A DNA stretch of 64,000 bases, taken from contig JANPYM010000013.1 of NCBI GenBank assembly GCA_025890175.1, positions 1,812,270 through 1,876,269 of the forward strand, read 5' to 3'. Each line of letters starts with the position of its first letter. Within the stretch, counting starts at the first letter, position 1. Below the pieces are notes generated by a model. The model saw only the letters and a program-made list of their open reading frames with translations, was not told the origin of the DNA and made no database searches. Below, piece after piece: positions 1 to 11,922 of the stretch. Both the position numbers and the translations under genes were made by a program. The DNA comes from Ciborinia camelliae (Eukaryota > Ascomycota > Leotiomycetes > Helotiales > Sclerotiniaceae).

Positions 1-896
1 CCCTTATCGAAGCCTCATTGTGATTTTTTCCCTTGATCGACTGTTCAATTTGATCAAGCATAAGGCGAGCATATAAGAAGAGGCCCTCGGAGCGTTCGCA
101 CACCTTATGTTTGATAAAAATTTGAAAGTTTTCGTCTACGCCATCCATTGCATATTCCGTTACGCGCTATTGAACAAATACGGATATATCTCGTTTCACG
201 AGTTTCTCCTGAAGACTGACGTGAATAACTTGAGGATACTTGAAGGCTCGTTGGAGATATTGTTTCGGTCGACTAGTTATCAAGACTTTGACATGAGCCA
301 GTCGAAATGACCCCAATGAATCAAGGCGAGAGAGAAAGTCTTCGTCCATATCCATCTCATCCAACGCATCGACAATACAATAAACTCCTCTGAGAAGTTT
401 CAGGCCACCTAAAAGTTCTTGCCACAATTGTTTTGTGGAGAACTATCCAAAGTCTTCTCATCTTTCACATGCTCCCACAAGTATAGTTGCAGCACTTCAC
501 TATGAGGTAGAAGCTGAGACATCCAGTCTCGTAATAGAGCACGAGAGCTGCGATTTGTTTCGATGATTTGCCTGAAGAAAAAGAAAAGTACAGGAACAGA
601 TTCTTGCACCAAAAATGATTGTACCATCGAAGCTGCGAGGACACTCTTCCCCGTACCCGGAACTGCTTTGATCCAAAGAGACCCATGGTCAACAGATGAA
701 TGCCATTGCTCAAATTGTGAGGGTTTCTCGGATCCATTCACAGGGCTTTGGAGAAAGCATGACGTTTGAATTCGCTGGAAGATGCCAGATAGTCTGTTGG
801 ACTCAACCAATTCTTGATCGCTGAGAGATCTGGCTTCTCAACCATCTGCTTGAAAATGTCGCCTGATTCAACGATCTCGAATCCATCTGAACTCAT
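1..896 (-). pseudogene. NACHT-domain STAND (NLR-like) pseudogene, continues beyond the left edge
   Basis: Seen: reading leftwards from an ATG at 896-894, a start of the form found in fungal NACHT proteins (WLSPTDYLASSSEF) runs in one frame to about 740 and stops. A short piece (EWIRET) follows in a second frame. A third frame then carries a Walker A motif (VPGTGKSVLAASM) to about 430. After another shift the Walker B region (CIVDALDEMD) and sensor (VLITSRP) follow to an in-frame TAG at 169-167. Beyond the stop the same frame stays open to position 1 (SEGLFLYARLMLDQI). Known: these motifs, in this order, define NACHT NTPases of fungal non-self recognition or programmed cell death. Inference: at least two frameshift sites and one nonsense codon make it a pseudogene, since no intron can explain the shifts. 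The ankyrin, WD or other C-terminal sensor lies outside the window. Confidence 0.82.
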
Positions 897-3022
897 ATCC
901 GAATCTATAATGAATATTTAAAGCACACAACTAATGCAATACCTTCTAAAGAACAAAAGAAGAGGCGAATGAGAGATCTGGGCCAAATCGTCTCCGGGCT
1001 GTAGCGCGTGATATGTAGCACAGTAATATGCGAGATGACATGTACGCATGAGAGTATCTTTCGTCTGGTATATTTGTCTTCATGATGAAGTTGGGTTTAT
1101 TTCTGACTATTCTATGGCATATAGACCACCGGTAGTATGTCGACTGAGGTACCCGTACCACAAACTTTAGATGTCTTGAGAATATGGTTGCTGACTAATT
1201 CTGGTGACCAACCAATCAGAGGTTCCTGTATTATCCTATCACTATCATATCACACCTCTTTTCATTAAGACGAGGAGAATGAAAATTTTCTCCATTACAA
1301 TCGATTTGAGTACAGGGACAGTCAATAGGCATTTTTCATTCGCTTGATTGAAAAAGAAAGGAGGTTGTTTGTAAGTACCTAACTGAAACCGCCAATCCAG
1401 TTAACTGAATCGAGGATCAAACAAGCTTGTTGGCAAATCTTTCAAGCATCGACCAAGAGAACTGATGTCGATCCACATGCACCATAAGAGATCAATCACC
1501 AACCAACGTTGAGGCGCACGAAGGACACGAGGAGGAGGGGCCTGAGGAGGTTTTAAAAATAGGTAGGCAACTACACCTGGGCAGTATGTCGAGAATGGAG
1601 ATGAATTAATTCTTCAGTGGGCGACTATCTGACTATCTGACTATTTGCCATTCGCCGAAATATTCGCTCGATAACTGCGCGGACTACACGATTATCAATC
1701 AATCTCTAAGGTTGTATTGCGTACACTGTAACCGTTGCAACCTACGGGTTGGCCGTCGGTGTTGACTCCTTTTGCCGTCCTATCATTACAATCCATATTC
1801 CAAATACCTATCCTGACTGCAACGGTTACAGTCCATAGGTAGGTATAGGTAGTTGGCCATTAGTGCTGACTCTCATTGGTTTTTCTTCTACTATTTACAA
1901 TATTTCAAATGCCTGCATACCCTCCCTGGTTGCAACAGCGTTTGACGCATTTCCTTTTCTTTCTCTTGTCCCATGAATACGAATACATACTTCTTTTTTT
2001 GCCTCTGAAATCCTACTTAGGTATACCATACACTTCATACACTTCATACATTCTACACTCAATATTCCTATCTCTAATTCGTCATATCATATCGAATTAT
2101 GATGAATCTCCAAAAATGAAGTCATCAAAACCCCACTGTCAGCACAGTGTAACCCCCAAGTTCCAACATCCAAATTCTGGAGTCTCCATGTCCTCCTCGC
2201 TTCCACCCCGCCGCCGTATATGCTTTTCATCTGCTCAATGACATAATTTCTATTCAAAAGCAAGGATATCTCCATTATTATTCTCCATCCCAAATTTCTC
2301 CCAATTCATGCCTTAGTTTTCCTTCAACTTTCTTCGATACTCGGCATCCATTCTCAAGGCTCAAATGAGCCAAGTGAGCTTAGATACAAGGTATCTTTTT
2401 ACTTTGAAACGCTCGAAACGTCTGAAAAGTCCCCACAAATACACCGAGTTGGCCAACCTTCTTCATCCGAAGATATACCGGTAACCTTACCTCTCAAGGA
2501 ACATCGGTCAACAACCCCCATGTTTGAAGGTGGAAGGTCCCCAGGGGGGTTATTATTGGTGGCTGGCTGATTTCCAACATCTAACAGCCTCGTGTTGCGA
2601 TCTTATTTCCGCTTTATAAGGTTCAGTTACGCGTTAATCGTTGCCCAAATGGTAGATCCGGGGATACAGACATACGGAGTACAGGAAGGTACCAATGTCA
2701 CGTTGTTGGGAGAGGGATGATCTTGGTCAAGGTAACCAACTGGTTACTCCGTACTACCTGACCTTACTTGTTTGAATCCTGATTAACTCCGGATTGCATT
2801 TCCAATTCCCCACGGGTAAGTCTTACCCCGTTCCCCCACAAGCACTGTTGGTTGTTGTTATAAAGAGTTGATTATCCCCCTTGTTGCTGAGAGAAATCCA
2901 GTCCAGTCCATCTTTTATTTTCCCATTATTGGATGATATAATTTTATACTGGGTTTGATCACTTCCACAATTGCATGTGAATCAGTTTCCAATCTTCGAA
3001 ATCCACACAGACATTCAGAAAC
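897..3022. other. Intergenic region, no gene seen; transporter promoter at its right end
   Basis: Short open frames here show no recognisable domain or coding pattern. Small repeated motifs occur (for example repeated gactatctgactat near 1625-1645, and two similar stretches around 1735-1770 and 1810-1850 that share the cggttaca and ttggcc motifs). A TATAAAG at 2859-2865 lies about 160 bp before the transporter ATG and may be its TATA element. Confidence 0.5.
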
Positions 3023-4680
3023 ATGGCACCTTATTTTGGTATGAGGGGAGGATGGCTCACATTCTGGGTCACTGTTGCTTGTGCAACGGATATGACTTTG
3101 TTTGGTTATGATCAAGGTGTTTTTGGTATGAAAATCTCCCCCTTCATTTTGAACTTGACTAATCAATTCTAGGTGGTGTTATCGTAACTGAAGATTTCCT
3201 CAATACTCTTAACCTTAATGGCAAAACCGCTTTGGTCGGAACAATTACCGCTCTTTACGATATTGGTTGTTTTCTAGGAGCCATCTTAGCCGTCGCCGTT
3301 GGTGAAAAGCTTGGTCGTAAGAAATCCATCATATGGGGAACATCAATCATGACAGTTGGAGCAATTCTTCAAATCGCCGCATTTAGCCCAGCGCAAATGA
3401 TCGCTGGGAGAATAATTGCCGGTATTGGTAATGGTATGAACACATCCACAGCACCAGTCTGGCAATCCGAAACCTCCAAAGCTAGTCTCCGAGGTAAACT
3501 CGTCGTCATCGAAATGATTCTGAACATTGCTGGATTCTCCCTCAGCAACTGGGTAACGTACGGATTCTCCTTCCTTTCTGGTCCAGTGACCTGGAGATTC
3601 CCACTCGCCTTCCAACTCATATTCATGGTAATACTATTCGTCACCGTTCCCTGGCTCCCCGAATCTCCCCGTTGGTTAATCGCCCATGGAAAAGTTGATG
3701 AAGGACGTCAAATCATCGCCGACCTCGAGGATCTCGGCCTAGAAGATGAGCGCGTAACCAGTGACGTAAATGAGATCATCTACGCCGTTGAATACGAAAA
3801 GACATATGGAGTTTCATGGTTCGATCTTCTTCGTGGCCGAACCGGAGAATCCGGAACTTCAACGATGCGTCGTCTGGTTCTAGGTTGTGGTACACAAATT
3901 ATGCAGCAACTTAGTGGCATCAACGTAACATCCTACTATCTCCCCACCGTTCTCATCTCTTCTGTCGGTCTCTCAAATACTCTCGCAAGACTCCTCGCTG
4001 CTTGCAACAGTGTATCCTATCTCGCCGCCTCCCTTCTCGCCATCCCGAATGTCGAGCGTTGGGGAAGAAGAAATCTCATGATGTATGCCGCAGCCGGCCA
4101 AGCAGTCTGTTATCTCTTCATCACCGTTCTTCTCCGTTACAATGAATTGGAAGGTTATGCGCACCAAAAAGAAGTTGCATCTGCGGCCGTCGCATTTTTC
4201 TTCATCTACTACCTCTTTTTCGGTTTCGGCTGGCAAGGCGTCCCTTGGTTGTACCCTACTGAAATCAATTCACTCTCCATGCGAACCAAGGGTGCTGCTC
4301 TCGGCACAGCCTCGAATTGGATCTTCAATTTCATGGTGGTCGAGATAACACCGATCGGTATTGAAAGCCTTAAGTGGAAATTTTATATCATATGGACCAT
4401 CTTCAACGCATCATTTGTCCCGATTGTTTATTTGTTCTATCCGGAGACTAGCGATAGGACATTAGAGGACATCGACAGATTATTCAGAGAAAATGGCAGT
4501 GTGTGGGTATTCAAGGATGCCGATGCCATTTCGAGGAAGAGGCCCGCTCGATACTTCGAGGCAGAAAGAAATGGCAGATTAGACTTTGATGAGAGGAAGA
4601 GTGTGGGGAGTAGTGAGGGGAAGAAGGAGGTTGGGTTCGGTGGGGTGTTGGCGGAACATGATGAGGTGGTTAGATATTAG
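3023..4680 (+). CDS. MFS sugar transporter (SP/GLUT-type family)
   Basis: Two exons, 3023-3125 and 3173-4680, give 536 residues. The 47-bp intron has a GTATGA donor, a TGACTAAT branch site and a CTAG acceptor. The ATG at 3023 is chosen because it restores the first transmembrane segment, with the family motif LFGYDQGVFGGV spanning the splice. Also seen: GEKLGRKKS in the loop between helices 2 and 3, GRIIAGIGNGMNTSTAPVWQ, PESPRWLI near residue 197, QQLSGIN in helix 7, and PETSDRTLEDID after helix 12. These are the sugar-porter signatures. The length is typical of 12-helix fungal sugar transporters of the plasma membrane. The charged C-terminal tail is cytoplasmic by family topology. The substrate (hexose, pentose, lactose or other) cannot be told from sequence alone. 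The flanks hold no partner gene. Confidence 0.93.
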
Positions 4681-6106
4681 AGGGGTGGTTTAGATTATTT
4701 GCGTATTGATTGATTTGGGGGTGGATTTCATTCGATTATGATTATGATTACGAGTTTTATGTTGCATAAGTATGAGCATGAGCATGGAGTTTGGACGGAT
4801 ATATACTACGATAATCATTTTCCGGCAGGGCTGGACCAACGCATGGTTACAACATTATAAATACAATACTCCAATAGCACATAAGAAATAAAAGTTATAT
4901 ATTCAAGATACAACTTACAAGAAAAAAAGAATCTCGAGTCATGAGTTCCATCTTAACAACTTGAAACATCTCAACACCAAACGAAGTTTACTTAAGGTAT
5001 CTCCTAAGTGTTTCATCTTCAGGCATACTAACTTAGCTTAGCACAGATCCGAGCTAAAAGCCTGAAACCCTTACATATTTAAAGAGTATTCATCTCATAT
5101 CGTTAGAAAGTCGGGAACAAGCGAAACTTGCTACCTGAAACAACCTTAGCTAGGTCCTTGTTGTAAGTTATTCCTCTTGTAGGTGTCTAGTTTTCCATTT
5201 TTATAGTATATGTTGATGTATTGTATCAGGATTGAGAGGTTTCTGACCGCAAGTTCATCGGACCATTTGAAGAAAAAAATGGCTTTCACTTTGATTCCTC
5301 GCAGATACATACATACATATATGCTTCTTTAATTACCTACCTAGTGAGGCAATGTAGATTTTTCTAGATACATATATGTTTCTTAAGTTAAAGTTCATTC
5401 GATATTTACGATATTATTAATCAAATTTCACTATAATGGCAGGATATTATATCTCATATCTAGTACCTACCTATCCAGATATCTACTCCCATCTAAACCA
5501 TAACAATGAGCAAGCCTCAGAAAAACATAGTATCTACTTATATTATAAGGGGTACAGTACAAATACTACCTACCTATAATGTATATAATATTATAGAATC
5601 GAACCAATCAGAATCGAAAAATATACTAGATGAATAAAAAGAGGTACTGTATTAGTAATCCATTATCAAGACGTCAATCCCCTCTGCATTTTTTCGATAC
5701 TCGGATATGGTTACGTACATAGATATCCTCTACTATTTACAATAAAGTATAGGTAGGTAAGCCAATATTCAAAAACATACTATATCTACCTACCTATCTA
5801 GACAGACAATTGACAATCGAGATAACCTTATAAACATCAGATTTATTTTCCTCTATGAGGGAAATATCCATCCGATCAATAATGCGACTGGAAAGTTAGT
5901 ATATAGATATGAACCATCAACGCAGATTTTTATATTGAGATGGATGGATGAATGAGTTTGCCTCTAAGTTGCGCATCTGAATAATATATTCATTAAAAAA
6001 GGGATCAAGAGAAATGAATGATATTGTTTATATATATGTCTAGGTGGGTGGTATCTCTACCCATCTACCCGCCCACTTCCGAATATTGCCAACTAATTGC
6101 CTATCT

Positions 6107-6141
<35 letters not shown>

Positions 6142-6302
6142 ATCCCAATCTTCGATATCTTACATCACCTAAGACAGCGGCAGTTGAAGATAATGAATAT
6201 AAAAATAAACATAGGTACCTTAAGAATACCCGAGTTTAAAGACAGTCGTGGCAGTGAGAATTGTGATACGATCCAAATATAGGTACGAAGAGGAATATAA
6301 AA
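4681..6302. other. AT-rich intergenic region with simple repeats
   Basis: No gene seen. The stretch contains many tacctacctat-type short repeats and a (TA)n microsatellite at about 6110-6139. Confidence 0.5.
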
Positions 6303-6530
6303 TACGGCAAATACCTGAAATAGCATCATTTGGAACTTTGATACCCCAACTAGCACAATATGCTATTCGAGGTCTAGCATATGCTATTTGAAGTAGGTTA
6401 CTAGCATCATTTGTATTCCGTAAAAAAAGACTAAAATAGCAACATATGCTATTTGAGGTCAAAATGGAAAGTTCCTATGATATTTGAGGTCTCAAAGTTC
6501 AAAATGATGCTATTTGAGGTATTTGCCGTA
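6303..6530. mobile_element. MITE-like inverted-repeat element, 228 bp
   Basis: The left end (6303-6343) and the right end (6490-6530) are inverted repeats of about 41 bp with roughly three to four mismatches. The termini read TACGGCAAATACC at the left and GGTATTTGCCGTA at the right. The element is flanked by TAAAA on both sides (6298-6302 and 6531-6535). This may be a 5-bp target duplication, or a TA duplication as in Tc1/mariner if the outermost TA is counted as target. The interior has no ORF but repeats the motif GCTATTTGAGGT and its complement several times, so the whole unit can fold back on itself. Inference: a non-autonomous DNA transposon (MITE). The parent family cannot be assigned from this one copy. 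Confidence 0.72.
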
Positions 6531-6981
6531 TAAAATAAAATAAAATGCTAAAAAGATTCGGAAGATGGGCATATAATTTTCAATGCTCTTGAGTTTTGAT
6601 AGGTATTATACATAAGTTGCATCGGGAAAAAGGAGAGCCCGATTTAGGATTTTGAAGGGGTTTGATTGCGTACGATGGAATGAGGCTGTGACTTGGATGT
6701 GGGAGGGAGGGGGTCGAAAAGGTTCATGTGCATTGGAAAGGGGAGGAGGAGAGGATCAGGTTTGAGTTCTTAAATCTGGGTTTATTTTCTTTTTAAAAAA
6801 CGGGGTGATGAAGCTGGGCTTCTATGAAAAGACTGGCTAGCAACAATGAAGCCTTCTTGATACCGAAAGAATGCAGTACCATTTTCTACTGTACCGTTCT
6901 TTCATCTATCCCCAAGCGCACTATCCAGCCCCCGATAGATCTTACACTCGCTAGTTTTCTAGTCAAGATCATTTCTGATGA
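6531..6981. other. Intergenic region between the MITE and the next gene
   Basis: No gene seen; G-rich and A-rich low-complexity runs. It probably holds the 3' untranslated region of the minus-strand gene that ends at 6982. Confidence 0.4.
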
Positions 6982-8246
6982 TCAAAATTTCATCTTCTTC
7001 TGGCGTTTATTTCCTTCGTTTCCCAATTGACGATATCCACCAGAACCATCATCACCCATCTCAAGTCCTTCGACCTTTCTCTTCGAACTCTCGTGTGAAG
7101 CCGCTCTGTGATATCCCCAGACAATATGATGGGTGTTCATATTGAATCTCACACTACCCTTCCACAAGGCGAGCGAGACATGATAGTTCGCCACACTCAG
7201 ATTCCCCAACGTGAGCCAATCGATGCAAGTCTCATGCATGGCGGGGATCGGCTTCAGAGGTTCGATGCGCCACAGCCAGTAACCCAGAAATGCCTGCGCA
7301 TCGCGAAGGATATTGTGGCCTTTCGAGGGAGATTCTTTGAAAGACTCGAGGTTCTGGGGCTCGAGAATCATCACAATTTCGCCGGAAAAACTGAAGCTTA
7401 TTTCGAGGTGGGTCCACAGAAGTTCCCCGGTTCGAGATAAACTTTCGCCGCTCTCCCCTTGAATGCTAAGACAGATTGCTTCTTTGTGCTCTTGATTTCT
7501 TATCTTGAAGCAGAGGGTGTATGGCGCTTTACCGTTTACTAACGGGAGGAGATTGCGCATCTCGATATCTGCGCATGCCCGAGCCGAACTTTGCATCGTT
7601 CCATTCGGCATGAGATATGCTTTGTTGGAAGCTTGCGTAAGGGAAGTAGGCTTTTTCTCACTGGCATCTGCGAAAGTCCCGACGAAGCTTTGCATTCTTG
7701 GATAATCAAGGGGAAGTTCGGGGAGGGCAGTTCCTATCATTCCATTCGAATTTGTAGATGTCCTCGGGTAATTTCGCATTGGTCTATTGAAAGATGCCGA
7801 TTCTTGAAGAGCAAGTGGTTTCTTCTCATCTTCCGCATTCGTAGACATTCTCATGGAAGCCTGCATTGCTTTATCCGAAACCGCAGATGATCTGAGAGAG
7901 TTCGCTGCTGCTCGAATGGAATTCGCAGTCTCTCTAATGGAACTCGCAGCTGTCTGAACGGAATTCCGCATTGCTTCATTCGAACTCCCAGACCTAGCCA
8001 TAAACTTTCCATTGCCCCCTATTTGTTTATTAGTACCATGTCAAGTAACATGTGCCGTTTTTTGAGCTTACAGATTGTCTCAAAAACCAATCTCTCAATC
8101 GCCTCATCTTTCTCAATCTTTCCCTCCACAGCTTCACTAATGGCTTTCGTAACATTCTTGAATAGTTTCTTGAGCTGCTCCAGATCAAGATCTTCATCCA
8201 TCGCTCGTGAGAGTATATCACCTTTGATGGATTGGTAAGGCTCCAT
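6982..8246 (-). CDS. Hypothetical protein, two exons, basic C-terminus
   Basis: Family not recognised. Exon 1 is 8072-8246 and exon 2 is 6982-8018, giving 403 residues. The intron (8019-8071, 53 bp) has a GTAAGC donor, a TACTAAT branch site and a TAG acceptor, and the phase is kept. The ATG at 8246 is preferred because the upstream in-frame extension has only a TTG. The first 58 residues are acidic and helix-like (LDLEQLKKLFKNVTKAI). A stretch rich in Ala, Ser and Asn follows, with quasi-repeats (AASSIRETANSIRAAANSLR). A more ordered C-terminal half is rich in Trp and aromatic residues. The tail KRQKKMKF could be a nuclear localisation signal. No catalytic motif, signal peptide or membrane segment is visible. 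The phase-correct intron and sustained frame argue for a real gene. Confidence 0.68.
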
Positions 8247-8962
8247 CTTGAAATGCGATGGTCGCAAATTTTACGTATGCTCGCCTTTACTTCAAGATTG
8301 GGAAGAAAGGTTGTCACAAATTGAAGATTACATGCATAATCATTACCCGCTAGACTGCTTGTGGCTATCAAAATAAAGTGAATGTGAAAGTGAGGATGGA
8401 AAATATTGTAGATTAATAAGGTGCATGTGAATGTGTGAATGCAAATTAATAAATAAGAAAGATGAACATAAGATGGGACGCCATCAATCAGTACCTAAGC
8501 TATTGAACATTCCCCAAATAGTAGGATCAATAGTTTCGCTAGCTATCTGACATAAAGTTGTTGTAGACGCGACGAGTAGGTACCTACCTAGTAGTACTCA
8601 ACTCAAATAAATTGACGAATGTGAATACTTCAACATAGAAAGGTTACTTTTACATTTAATATTTAGATGACTTTCCTCTCCGATCTCCCCTCTCCTCACG
8701 ATTTTCTTCCCATCATACCTCTTTTTTCACCATCAAAATCATACCTATCTACAGTCAGTAACTTAGCTCTTTTCGTCCGCTTTTCATCATCCCTCGTAAG
8801 TTTTCCTACCAACCACCAGAAGCCCAAAAGAAACAACACACAACCGCTCTCCATATGAACCCATCAACCCATCCCACAATAAAAGAGAAGAAAGATATTC
8901 TAATTCGATGCTTACCTGCATGCCTGCCTATACGCATGAGATGAGTTTAATCAAATGACTAA

Positions 8963-9035
8963 GTAGGTAGGTAGGTAGGTAGGTAGGTAGGTAGGGAGGT
9001 AGGTAGGGAGGTAGGTAGGGAGGTAGGTAGGGAGG
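8963..9035. repeat. (TAGG)n microsatellite with GGGA variants
   Basis: Uninterrupted GTAG/GTAGG units, then TAGGGAGG variants, over about 70 bp. Confidence 0.9.
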
Positions 9036-11743
9036 TAGCGAGTGAGCGAAGACTTGATTCGATTGATATTGCGACTCGAAAGGAAAGGAGTTGAATGGAA
9101 GAGGTGAGCGATTCGGGGTGGTTAATAATAATCAAGTCCTTCCCTCCCTCCCAATCGACATCCGTAAGGAAGAATCAGATGAATCGATGAAAGTTCTTCG
9201 ATCGAATCGATATTGGATATGCAGCATGAAGAAAATGAAAAGAGAGAGAGAAATCACAAGCAGGAATCATTCACATATGTATGAATCGACTTCATGGTAG
9301 AGCTCTTTGCAGATATATGGATACATCTATTTTAATACATACATACCTATGTAGAAGGTTTATTAATCTCTGGCTTGAAAATAATATTCCGAGTTGTTCT
9401 AGCTATTCCAGATTTCCAACAGATACCATAATTAACAATTTTTATCCATAGCCTAGCCAATCTATCTCCTGCAATATGTAGATAAACACTTTAAAATATC
9501 CCCATTTTCCCTAAATATTCGAATCAAAAACTCCATTTCACGCTCTCAAGCCACATTAAGAATGACAAATGAACAATCCGTTTCTCCATACGAACGAAAA
9601 TCCCATTCCACGCACGCCTAGCCTGAATACAGACCTCACGATGACCATCCCAAAGTCTCACTTATTTGAGCAGGAGAGGCGAAAACCCAGAGGTGTCCTT
9701 CTTCTTCTTCTTCTCCTTCTTTTTCCTTTTCCTCCTCCCGGATTGACATTGGCATCTAAATCGACATAGGAATCGAGCGAGACGTGACCTAATCCCCTAA
9801 TCCATACCTTGCGATAACTCGTGATAAACAACCGGTTCGACAGGCAAAACTTTGCGTCCCAGGTGCCCGATGGAAGTCTGGATGATGTTTACCGAAAGGA
9901 AGAGCCCCCTGTTTGCCATTTGCGACCACGTATTGAAGCGAGGTGTTGATGCAATGTATTCCTTCGGTCGGTGCGATGTCCAATACAATACCAGCCTTAC
10001 TTTGCCTTGCGTTAACACTACAACCACAGGCTCTCAACTCCTCTCCTACCAAAGATACCTATATCATGCTCCTCCTGTTCGACGTTCTTTCCAATCCCAT
10101 TTTCTTCCCAGCCAGCCCCAGGTATCTATCTACAGCCAACCTAACCTAACCTTAAGCCACCTCTACCAAGTATAAAGACAATCCATATCAGAATTCAATT
10201 CATCATCAAACTCCCCATCTCCCAATCTCCCCAACCTCAAAACCCCAAACCTCAAACTCCCCAAACCCCAAACTCCATAATCTACAAAAAATCACCCGAC
10301 TGCATTGAAATAACACACCTCCAACATAGTATATTAAACCCCCCGTCGCCAGGCGAAAACGTCAGACATTTCCATTTCCATTTCCATTTCCATTTCCATA
10401 TGCACAGCCAAGCCAAGCACAGCAAGAAGCTATCAAGCTAGCTAGAAAATTCCTTGCTTGCTTGCTTGATTGTCTCCTATTATACGAACAGCGGACATAG
10501 AGACATAGAGACAGACAGACGGGCTACATCTCCATCTCCATCTCTATCTCCATCTCCATCATAACATCATCCCACCCTCTCTCCCCCCTTCTCTCTCATC
10601 CCAATCCCCAAATCCCCAAACCCAAAATTCCCCCCCAAAACCCCCGCATAACGACACAGACAGACAAATGCGATACGATACGATACGATACAACAATATT
10701 CAGCTAGGTAGCTAACTAACTAACCAGCAAAACCCAATAAACCCCAATAAACCTATATATCCCATCCTATCCCATCCCATCCCATCAGCTTCTCCTTGAC
10801 GACGATGATGATGACAACGACGACGACGACAACGGAAGGGAGGGAGGAGGGAGGGAAAAAAGGAAAAAAGGAAAAAATAGATTTAGATTTAGATTTAGAT
10901 TTGTACCTAGGTAGATATAAAAAAAAATTAAATAAACATATATATGATCTATATTCCCAAGGATGGACGATTGATCAATACTCTATCTACCTACGCACCA
11001 ACCTACCTACCAACCAAGTTCTTTTGGGACGAGATATCTGTATATACATATACATATACACATACACACCCTCAGCGAACTACACTTTTGGATTGGATAA
11101 TAGAATAGAATAATACAATGATATAAAATATAATAGAATGGAATAGTATCTTTATGTGGCGTCAAATCCGCACGCATGTACTGACTGTCCTATCCTATCC
11201 TATCCCATATATATCCACCGATCAATCATATTCATATTCAGATAATATTCTAAACCCCTATCTACCCTCCCCATCTGCATCCCCACCCATCCACCAACCA
11301 ACCAACCAACCAACCAAGGTCCAAGGAAGGAATCGAATATTCCATCTCCATCTTCAACTATTATTCAAACTTCAAAATGTATATCAATTCACCAATCAAT
11401 CAATCAATCAATCATACAAGTCCAAAAAGTGCGCATACAATCAAGACGAGCTTCCCCCACTCCTTCCGCTTAAAAAGTCAGAGTCTTGTTAACAGTTAAG
11501 GTAAGATTAAGCTTGCCACATTATTCTTCGAAAGATTCTAATTTGAATATTTGAATATTTGAATAAATAGCCCGTTCGTTTGTTCGTTAGCTCGGTAGGT
11601 ATACTTTACTTTGCTTTGCTTTGCTTTTGTCACTTTACTCCGGTATATATAGTCTCGTTCTATTTCTATTTCGTCAATATATCAGTACCTACCTCCCTCC
11701 CTCCCTCCCTCCCTCGCTCCCTCCCTACCTCCCTACCCCCCCA

Positions 11744-11922
11744 CCCAATCCAATCCAATCCAATCCAATCCAATCCAATCCAATCCAATCCAATCCAATC
11801 CAATCCAATCCAATCCAATCCAATCCAAACCAAACCAATCCAATCCAATCCAATCCAATCCAATCCAATCCAATCCAATCCAATCCAATCCAATCCAATC
11901 CAATCCAATCCAATCCAATCCA
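11744..11922. repeat. (CCAAT)n pentanucleotide microsatellite, about 36 copies
   Basis: CCAAT/ATCCA units run for about 179 bp, interrupted once by two CCAAA variants near 11825-11835. A CCCT-rich tract (11692-11735) lies immediately upstream. The repeat creates spurious open frames of NPIQS or IGLDW units on both strands. Confidence 0.95.

Noticed and set aside
1876..2241. 121-codon frame, plus strand
   Set aside because: Composition follows local pyrimidine-rich DNA, with no domain and no splice context.
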